A stretch of DNA of 64,000 bases, taken from Rhizobium sp. FKL33. GTDB lineage: Bacteria > Pseudomonadota > Alphaproteobacteria > Rhizobiales > Rhizobiaceae. Position 1 is the stretch's first letter; each line of letters begins with the position of its first letter. The notes under the pieces are model-generated. The model did not search any database. It saw nothing but the letters and a program-made list of their open reading frames with translations, and was not told the origin of the DNA. The stretch covers positions 248,001 through 312,000 of the forward strand of contig NZ_STFX01000031.1 of NCBI RefSeq assembly GCF_005222915.1. The letters are read 5' to 3'. The position numbers were made by a program, and so were the translations under genes. Shown piece by piece: positions 58,577-64,000 of this stretch.

Positions 58577-58978
58577 ATGGCTGATAGCTTCAGTTTCGAA
58601 CTTGTCTCTCCGGAGCGCCTGCTCATGTCGGCAAGCGCGACCGAAGTGGTCCTGCCGGCGACCGAAGGCGAAATGGCGGTGATGGCCAATCACGCGCCCT
58701 TCATGACGACGATTCGCCCCGGCGTGGTCACCGTCAAGGAAGCCTCCGGCCAGACCCATAAATTCGTGGTGTTTGGCGGCTTCGCCGACATCGTTCCGTC
58801 CGGCTGCACCCTGCTCGCCGAATCGGCTCTGCCGGTCAGCGAATTCCGCAAGGATCAGTTGGCCAAGCGCGTCGATCTGGCAAAGGCGGATCTCGCCAGC
58901 GCTCCGGACGATGAAGCGCGGACGCGGATTTCGCAGTTGATCGCCGATCTCGACAGCCTCTCGTCTGTCGCGGCGTGA
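58577..58978 (+). CDS. atpC: ATP synthase F1 epsilon subunit
   Basis: A 133-aa epsilon subunit: beta-sandwich with FELVSPERLLMSASATEVVL, LPATEGEMAVMANHAPFMTT and IRPGVVTV, and a C-terminal helical hairpin DQLAKRVDLAKADLASAPDD. The ATG at 58577 is used instead of the GTG two codons earlier. Last gene of the operon; a 10-bp-stem terminator follows. Confidence 0.97.
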   Translation: MADSFSFELVSPERLLMSASATEVVLPATEGEMAVMANHAPFMTTIRPGVVTVKEASGQTHKFVVFGGFADIVPSGCTLLAESALPVSEFRKDQLAKRVDLAKADLASAPDDEARTRISQLIADLDSLSSVAA

Positions 58979-59004
58979 GCGAAGACAACACCGAGAAAGA
59001 CACT

Positions 59005-59036
59005 GAACCCGGCGCCATCGCCGGGTTCTTCATTTC
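59005..59036 (+). terminator. Rho-independent terminator of the atp operon
   Basis: GAACCCGGCG (59005-59014) pairs perfectly with CGCCGGGTTC (59019-59028) around a CCAT loop, followed by a T-rich tail. It separates the atp operon from the rfb genes. Confidence 0.88.
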
Positions 59037-59143
59037 TGCGAGTTTTCGCAGCGGGATCGGCGCGATCTATTGTGAAAAGCAGTCTCGAGCTTGAAAACAA
59101 GATCGGCTCATATAGCCTGACGTTTCACTATTTGGAGGCGGGC

Positions 59144-59722
59144 TTGCAAGCGGAGCGTCTTTTATTGGACGGGGTGTTCAAGATCACTCCGCAGAAATTC
59201 GGCGACAACAGGGGCTACTTCTCGGAGGTGTTCAAGGCCGGCTGGTTCCGCGAAAACGTTGCCGATGTCGACTTCGTGCAGGACAATCAGTCGCTGTCGG
59301 CGGAGGCGGGCACGGTGCGGGGCCTGCACTTCCAGCTCGATCCCTTCGCCCAGGGCAAGCTGGTGCGCTGCATCGCCGGCAGCCTGTTCGATGTCGCGGT
59401 CGATATCCGCCTGGGCTCGCCGACCTATGGCCAATGGGTGGGGGCGACGCTGAGCGCGGACAATGGCGAGCAATTGTGGATTCCGGCCGGCTTTGCGCAT
59501 GGTTTTGCGACGCTGGAGCCTGATACCGTCATCCATTACAAGGTCACCGCGCCCTATAGCGCCGCCCATGATCGCGGTCTGTTGTGGAACGATCCCGACA
59601 TCGGCATCGCCTGGCCCGAGGCAGCGCTCAAGAATGCAGTGCTGTCCGACAAGGATCGGAAACAACCCCGGCTCGCGGATCTGCCGCCGTCCTTCCATTT
59701 CAGCAGAGAGGAAACCGCCTGA
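59144..59722 (+). CDS. rfbC: dTDP-4-dehydrorhamnose 3,5-epimerase
   Basis: RfbC/RmlC (192 aa) epimerises dTDP-4-keto-6-deoxyglucose at C3 and C5. Cupin motifs: [31 protein letters not shown] with the catalytic His in RGLHFQLDP, and [20 protein letters not shown]. The TTG at 59144 is preceded by GGAGG at 6 bases and gives the usual N-terminus; the longer frame to 59072 is unlike the family. Its TGA overlaps the rfbB ATG. Confidence 0.93.
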   Translation: MQAERLLLDGVFKITPQKFGDNRGYFSEVFKAGWFRENVADVDFVQDNQSLSAEAGTVRGLHFQLDPFAQGKLVRCIAGSLFDVAVDIRLGSPTYGQWVGATLSADNGEQLWIPAGFAHGFATLEPDTVIHYKVTAPYSAAHDRGLLWNDPDIGIAWPEAALKNAVLSDKDRKQPRLADLPPSFHFSREETA

Positions 59723-60783
59723 TGCGTGTTCTGGTCACCGGAGGCGCGGGCTTTATCGGCTCGGCGCTCGTGCGTCATCTCGTGCGCGATGTCGGCGCAG
59801 AGGTGTTGAATGTCGACAAGCTCACCTATGCCGGCAATCTGGCGTCGCTGACGTCGATCGAGAATTCACCCAACTATCGGTTCCTCAAGGCCGATATCTG
59901 CGATGGCGCGGCGATGGCCGAGGCATTTTCCAGCTTCCGCCCCGACCGCGTCATGCATCTGGCCGCCGAGAGCCATGTCGACCGCTCGATCACCGGCGCG
60001 GCCGACTTCGTGCAGACCAATGTCATGGGCACGTTCCAGCTGCTCGAAGCGGCGCGGCGCTATTGGTCCGAACTCGACGGCGCGGAAAAGGACGCCTTCC
60101 GCTTCCTGCATGTCTCGACCGACGAAGTCTATGGATCGCTCGGCGCGGAGGGACTGTTCGAGGAAGTGACGCCCTACGACCCCTCCTCGCCCTATTCGGC
60201 GTCCAAGGCCGCGTCGGATCATCTCGCCATCGCCTGGCATCGCACTTATGGGCTGCCGGTTGTGGTGTCGAACTGCTCCAACAATTACGGTCCCTTCCAT
60301 TTCCCGGAAAAGCTGATCCCGCTGGTCATTCTCAACGCCCTGCATGGCAAGGACCTGCCGGTCTATGGCAAGGGCGAGAATATCCGCGACTGGCTCTATG
60401 TCGAGGATCACGCCCGGGCATTGGACCTCATTGCCGCCCGCGGCCGTCTCGGCGAGAAATACAATGTCGGCGGCCGCAACGAGCGCCGCAATATCGATGT
60501 GGTTGGCGCCATCTGCGCGCTGATGGACGAGATGCGGCCGAAGGCGTCGGGCTCGCATGCCGACCTCATCCGCTACGTCACCGATCGACCGGGCCACGAC
60601 GCCCGCTACGCCATCGACGCGACCAAGCTGGAGACCGAACTCGGCTGGAAGGCGCAGGAGAATTTCGACAGCGGCATCCGCGCCACCGTCGCCTGGTATC
60701 TCGCCAACGAATGGTGGTGGAAGCCCTTGCGCGACGGCGTCTATTCCGGCGAGCGCCTCGGCGTCCTCAAGGCGAAGGGCTGA
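59722..60783 (+). CDS. rfbB: dTDP-glucose 4,6-dehydratase
   Basis: RfbB/RmlB (353 aa), a short-chain dehydrogenase fold enzyme that makes dTDP-4-keto-6-deoxyglucose. Marks are [49 protein letters not shown] and the catalytic [20 protein letters not shown] (YxxxK). The substrate end has [20 protein letters not shown]. Coupled to rfbC. Confidence 0.97.
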   Translation: MRVLVTGGAGFIGSALVRHLVRDVGAEVLNVDKLTYAGNLASLTSIENSPNYRFLKADICDGAAMAEAFSSFRPDRVMHLAAESHVDRSITGAADFVQTNVMGTFQLLEAARRYWSELDGAEKDAFRFLHVSTDEVYGSLGAEGLFEEVTPYDPSSPYSASKAASDHLAIAWHRTYGLPVVVSNCSNNYGPFHFPEKLIPLVILNALHGKDLPVYGKGENIRDWLYVEDHARALDLIAARGRLGEKYNVGGRNERRNIDVVGAICALMDEMRPKASGSHADLIRYVTDRPGHDARYAIDATKLETELGWKAQENFDSGIRATVAWYLANEWWWKPLRDGVYSGERLGVLKAKG

Positions 60784-60785
60784 TC

Positions 60786-60893
60786 ATGCGGCTTCTGGTC
60801 ACCGGAAAACAGGGGCAGGTCGCAACCGCGCTTGATCAGACAAACCGTACCATAGAAAGTCTGTCCAAAAAACAGGATCAGGCATCGTCATGA
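60786..60893 (+). pseudogene. rfbD: rfbD remnant (dTDP-4-dehydrorhamnose reductase N-terminus)
   Basis: A 35-codon frame starting 2 bases after rfbB. Its first 16 residues, MRLLVTGKQGQVATAL, are the NADPH-binding N-terminus of RfbD/RmlD, where MRxLVTGxxGQVxxxL is typical and the full protein is near 300 aa. The similarity then stops and the rest, [19 protein letters not shown], is unlike RfbD. The stop overlaps the rfbA ATG. It occupies the place where an intact rfbD stands between rfbB and rfbA in many relatives. Most simply an internal deletion fused to non-homologous sequence. Confidence 0.8.
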
Positions 60894-61759
60894 AGGGCAT
60901 CATTCTCGCCGGCGGGTCCGGCACCCGGCTTTATCCGATCACCCAGGCTGTCTCCAAGCAGCTGATGCCGATCTATGACAAGCCGATGATCTATTATCCC
61001 CTGACCACGCTGATGCTGGCCGGCATTCGCGAGGTGCTGATCATCACCACGCCGCATGACAACGAGGCCTTCAAGCGCCTGCTCGGAGATGGCGGGCAGT
61101 GGGGCATTTCGATAACCTACGCCGTGCAGCCGAGCCCCGATGGTCTGGCCCAGGCCTATATCATCGGCGCGGACTTCGTGAACGGCGATAGTTCCGCCCT
61201 CGTCCTCGGCGACAACATCTTCTTCGGCCATGGTCTGGCCGGCATTCTGCAAGATGGCGCCGCGCTCACGTCTGGCGCGCGGGTCTTCGCCTATCACGTC
61301 ACCGATCCCGAACGCTATGGCGTGGTCGAGTTCGACAGCACGATGAAGGCTGTCAGCATCGAGGAAAAGCCCAAGGCGCCGAAATCGAGTTGGGCGGTGA
61401 CGGGGCTCTATTTCTACGACGCGCAGGTGGTCGACATCGCCGCCAATCTCAAGCCCTCGGCGCGCGGAGAGCTCGAAATCACCGACGTCAACCGCATTTA
61501 CCTCGAACGCGGTCAACTCTCGGTCGAACTGATGGGCCGCGGTTACGCCTGGCTCGACACAGGCACGCCCGACAGCCTGCTCGACGCTGCCGAATTCGTC
61601 GCCACCCTCGAACGCCGCCAGGGCTTCAAGATCGCCTGCCCCGAAGAAGTCGCCTATCGCATGGGCTTCATCGACGCCGCACAGCTGGAAAAGCTGGCGT
61701 CAGCGCTGGGGAAAAGCAATTACGGGCAGTATCTCCGCCGCGTGCCCACGATGGGCTGA
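60890..61759 (+). CDS. rfbA: Glucose-1-phosphate thymidylyltransferase
   Basis: RfbA/RmlA (289 aa) makes dTDP-glucose from dTTP and glucose-1-phosphate. The nucleotidyltransferase signature is [20 protein letters not shown], then [36 protein letters not shown] and the C-terminal [20 protein letters not shown]. It starts inside the stop of the rfbD remnant (ATGA). Confidence 0.97.
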   Translation: MKGIILAGGSGTRLYPITQAVSKQLMPIYDKPMIYYPLTTLMLAGIREVLIITTPHDNEAFKRLLGDGGQWGISITYAVQPSPDGLAQAYIIGADFVNGDSSALVLGDNIFFGHGLAGILQDGAALTSGARVFAYHVTDPERYGVVEFDSTMKAVSIEEKPKAPKSSWAVTGLYFYDAQVVDIAANLKPSARGELEITDVNRIYLERGQLSVELMGRGYAWLDTGTPDSLLDAAEFVATLERRQGFKIACPEEVAYRMGFIDAAQLEKLASALGKSNYGQYLRRVPTMG

Positions 61760-61786
61760 CGGACGGAGACGATCCCTCAAATGAAA

Positions 61787-61817
61787 CGGGCGGCCCCAGG
61801 GCCGCCCGATCCGTTTT
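61787..61817. terminator. Bidirectional terminator between rfbA and leuC
   Basis: CGGGCGGC (61787-61794) pairs with GCCGCCCG (61801-61808) around a short loop. On the plus strand ATCCGTTTT follows; on the minus strand TTTCATTTG follows. It lies between the convergent rfbA and leuC stops. Confidence 0.75.
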
Positions 61818-61836
61818 GCCGCTCAGCAGGAGCGCA

Positions 61837-63246
61837 TCAGTTCCATTCGCGGATGTCGACGAAGTGGCCGGCGATCGCAGCGGCGGCGGCCATGGCCGGC
61901 GACACCAGATGCGTGCGGCCCTTGAAGCCCTGACGGCCCTCGAAATTGCGGTTCGAGGTCGAGGCGCAGCGCTCGCCCGGCTTCAGGCGGTCGTCATTCA
62001 TGGCGAGGCACATCGAGCAGCCCGGCTCGCGCCAGTCGAAACCGGCGGCCTTGAAGATCTTGTCGAGACCTTCTGCTTCCGCTTGCTCCTTGACGAGGCC
62101 GGAGCCCGGGACGATCATCGCGGAGACGGTGGAGGCCACCGTCTTGCCTTCGACCACCTTGGCGACTTCGCGCAGGTCTTCGATGCGGCCATTGGTGCAG
62201 GAGCCTATGAAGACGCGGTCGATGGCGATGTCGGTGATCTTGGTGCCCGGCTTCAGGCCCATATAGTCCAGCGCGCGCCATTTGGAGGTGCGCTTGTTCT
62301 CATCGGTGATGTCGTCGGGATTGGGAACCACGCCCTGCACCGAGATCACGTCCTCGGGCGAGGAGCCCCAGGAGACGATCGGCGGCAGATTGGCGGCGTC
62401 GAGCACGACGACGCGGTCATAATGCGCGCCTTCGTCGGATTGCAGCGTCTTCCAGTAGTCGATCGCCATCTCAAGCGCCTTGCCCTTGGGCGCGCGCGGC
62501 TTGTCCTTGATGTATTCGAAAGTCTTCTCATCCGGCGCGATGAGGCCGGCGCGGGCGCCGCCTTCGATCGTCATGTTGCAGACGGTCATGCGGCCTTCCA
62601 TCGACAGCGAGCGGATTGCTTCGCCGGCGAATTCGATGACATGGCCGGTGCCGCCGGCAGTGCCGATTTCACCGATGATGGCGAGGATGATGTCCTTGGC
62701 GGTGACGCCCGGCGGCAGCTGGCCGTCGACGCGCACAAGCATGTTCTTGGCCTTCTTCTGGATCAGCGTCTGAGTGGCCAGAACGTGTTCCACTTCCGAC
62801 GTGCCGATGCCATGCGCCAGAGCGCCGAACGCGCCATGGGTGGAGGTGTGGCTGTCGCCGCAGACGATGGTCATGCCCGGCAGGGTGAAGCCCTGTTCGG
62901 GGCCGACGATGTGGACGATGCCCTGGCGCTTGTCGCTGGCCGAGTAATATTCCACGCCGAAATCGGCGGCGTTCTGCGCGAGCGCCTCGACCTGGATGCG
63001 GCTTTCCTCGTTCTTGATGCCGAGATGGCGATCCGGCGAGGTCGGCACATTGTGGTCGACGACGGCGAGCGTCTTCTCCGGCGCGCGGACCTTGCGGCCG
63101 GTCATGCGCAGGCCTTCGAACGCCTGTGGGCTGGTCACTTCGTGAACCAGGTGGCGATCGATATAGAGGAGACAGGTGCCGTCGGCCTGCTGATCGACGA
63201 CGTGGTCGTCCCAGATCTTGTCATAGAGTGTGCGGGGTGCGCTCAT
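61837..63246 (-). CDS. leuC: 3-isopropylmalate dehydratase large subunit
   Basis: LeuC (469 aa), the [4Fe-4S] aconitase-family subunit that isomerises 2- to 3-isopropylmalate in leucine synthesis. Cluster cysteines are in [17 protein letters not shown] and [13 protein letters not shown]. Other marks are [20 protein letters not shown] and [16 protein letters not shown]. The ATG at 63246 ([17 protein letters not shown]) is used; a GTG three codons upstream is also open. leuD is not in the window. Confidence 0.97.
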   Translation of the reverse strand: MSAPRTLYDKIWDDHVVDQQADGTCLLYIDRHLVHEVTSPQAFEGLRMTGRKVRAPEKTLAVVDHNVPTSPDRHLGIKNEESRIQVEALAQNAADFGVEYYSASDKRQGIVHIVGPEQGFTLPGMTIVCGDSHTSTHGAFGALAHGIGTSEVEHVLATQTLIQKKAKNMLVRVDGQLPPGVTAKDIILAIIGEIGTAGGTGHVIEFAGEAIRSLSMEGRMTVCNMTIEGGARAGLIAPDEKTFEYIKDKPRAPKGKALEMAIDYWKTLQSDEGAHYDRVVVLDAANLPPIVSWGSSPEDVISVQGVVPNPDDITDENKRTSKWRALDYMGLKPGTKITDIAIDRVFIGSCTNGRIEDLREVAKVVEGKTVASTVSAMIVPGSGLVKEQAEAEGLDKIFKAAGFDWREPGCSMCLAMNDDRLKPGERCASTSNRNFEGRQGFKGRTHLVSPAMAAAAAIAGHFVDIREWN

Positions 63247-63502
63247 GGGTTTCACCGTGCTGAACTATAGAGGAAAAAGGCGTCGCGAGACGCTGATCCG
63301 CGAGAAGCGGCCAGCGGACGGGATCAGCCGAGATGGGCGGTGGCGCGGCCGGAAAGGGCGGCAAAGAAGCGCTGCGGCAGGCGTTTGCGGTCCTGCAGCA
63401 CGAAAAAATATCTCTTTGGCGCGCGTTTGCTCATGGCGCTTCTTTACCATCATTCTAAACGGGCGGCAATGGCCGACCTTGGGCGGTTTGTCGCCGCCGC
63501 CG

Positions 63503-64000
63503 CTAACCTCGACCCCAGGGTCGCGCCGGGTCGCGATGCATTCCGGACGCCCTGAAGTCGGTCGGCGTGACGCCGAAGATGCGCCGAAAGGCTTTCGAAA
63601 AGTAATTGGCGTCGGCGAAGCCGGCTTGCGCCGCCACGTCCCGGATCGAGGGCGCGGGCTCCGCAGCCAGGAGCCGCGCGGCGTAACGTAGATTCTCCTG
63701 CAACAGATAATCCGCCGGGGTCTCGCCCGTCGCCGCCGTGAATTGCCGGGAAAAATGCGCGCGGCTGAGACCGGCGAGCTCGGCCATGCGTGTCACGCTC
63801 ATCGCCTTGCCGGGATGGGCCGCGAGATGAGCAAGCACCCGCGCCACGCCTTCCGGCGCATCCCCTTGGGCCCCGTTCTGAGCCGTGACCGCCTGAAGCG
63901 CGCAGAGCGCAAAGGCGTAAGCGAGGCTGGAGGCGCGATAGGGATCATGGTCTTCCCGCATCAGGTCGCGGCAGAGACCTGCGAGCCTGTCCGCCGCGTC
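63503..64000 (-). CDS. AraC-family transcriptional regulator, C-terminal part
   Basis: The frame runs off the right edge, so the N-terminus (sensor domain) is missing; the ATG at 63961 is probably internal. The visible 166 residues end with two helix-turn-helix units: VTRMAELAGLSRAHFSRQFT and SIRDVAAQAGFADANYFSKA then FRRIFGVTPTDFRASG, the AraC signature. Preceded by a helical stretch typical of the sensor-linker. Target unknown; it is 256 bases upstream of leuC on the same strand, and that spacer holds no gene I can support. Confidence 0.9.
   Translation of the reverse strand, partial: DAADRLAGLCRDLMREDHDPYRASSLAYAFALCALQAVTAQNGAQGDAPEGVARVLAHLAAHPGKAMSVTRMAELAGLSRAHFSRQFTAATGETPADYLLQENLRYAARLLAAEPAPSIRDVAAQAGFADANYFSKAFRRIFGVTPTDFRASGMHRDPARPWGRG

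Noticed and set aside
59091-59116. Promoter before rfbC (TTGAAA and TATAGC)
   Set aside because: Spacing is 14 bases; possible but too weak to list as a feature.
63324-63434. A 36-codon minus-strand frame between leuC and the AraC gene, considered as a leucine leader peptide
   Set aside because: It contains no run of leucine codons and no terminator/antiterminator pair lies between it and leuC; only a weak ribosome site.

Overview
The window reads as a chromosomal, mostly housekeeping segment from a GC-rich alphaproteobacterium, most likely order Hyphomicrobiales (Rhizobiales). The pointers are the ffh / chorismate mutase / rpsP / rimM / trmD cluster, the ccmABCDG block divergent from acnA, an atpHAGDC operon separate from any F0 genes, DUF982, DUF2585 and DUF2794 proteins, a small protein with a rhizobial-porin signature, and the nutrient-deprivation / holin-X / DUF3618 trio. 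I cannot name the genus. No insertion sequence, prophage, CRISPR array or rRNA gene was seen. There is one tRNA, Arg(CCT).

Layout. 1-3.1 kb: the end of a serine beta-lactamase-fold protein, dxr, two tandem paralogous lipoproteins, rplS. 3.4-7.7 kb: a TauE/SafE gene facing the trmD-rimM-rpsP-chorismate mutase-ffh run. 7.8-7.96 kb: a probable small RNA locus or ffh leader with promoter, folded body and strong terminator. 8-14.9 kb: sulfotransferase, metallo-beta-lactamase-fold hydrolase, dapF-mtaB-ftsY-ispZ-DUF2585. 15-20.7 kb: small proteins, tRNA-Arg, HAD phosphatase, YihY/BrkB, a 24-residue membrane peptide, and a three-gene envelope/stress operon. 20.8-29.3 kb: amino-acid ABC permease and binding protein with no ATPase, purEK with a coupled unknown gene, two YdcH genes, ArsR, TauE/SafE, a ThiE-like protein, Sel1-repeat protein, suhB. 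29.3-36.2 kb: FAD dehydrogenase, ABC exporter, rpmE, ccmG-D-C-B-A. 36.3-44.9 kb: acnA behind an Irr/ICE-like palindrome, an AlkC-like protein, YafY with a palindromic operator, LysE exporter, OmpA lipoprotein, ispG, ATC-hydrolase-like protein. 45-53.8 kb: AcuI-like reductase, Lrp, DUF1223, DUF2794, thiamine pyrophosphokinase, ABC-F, priA, an internally duplicated membrane protein. 54-59 kb: ATP synthase F1 operon. 59-64 kb: rfbC-rfbB-(rfbD remnant)-rfbA, leuC, and an AraC regulator that runs off the right edge.

How the genes work together. Protein targeting is covered by Ffh and FtsY, which are not adjacent. The MEP isoprenoid route is represented by dxr and ispG, purine synthesis by purE/purK, lysine or peptidoglycan precursor supply by dapF, cytochrome c maturation by ccmA-D and ccmG, the TCA cycle by acnA, and ATP synthesis by F1. 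The nucleotide-sugar locus is the clearest lesion: rfbD is reduced to a 35-codon stub between intact rfbB and rfbA. The most interesting non-coding signals are the candidate RNA upstream of ffh and the palindromes upstream of acnA and yafY.
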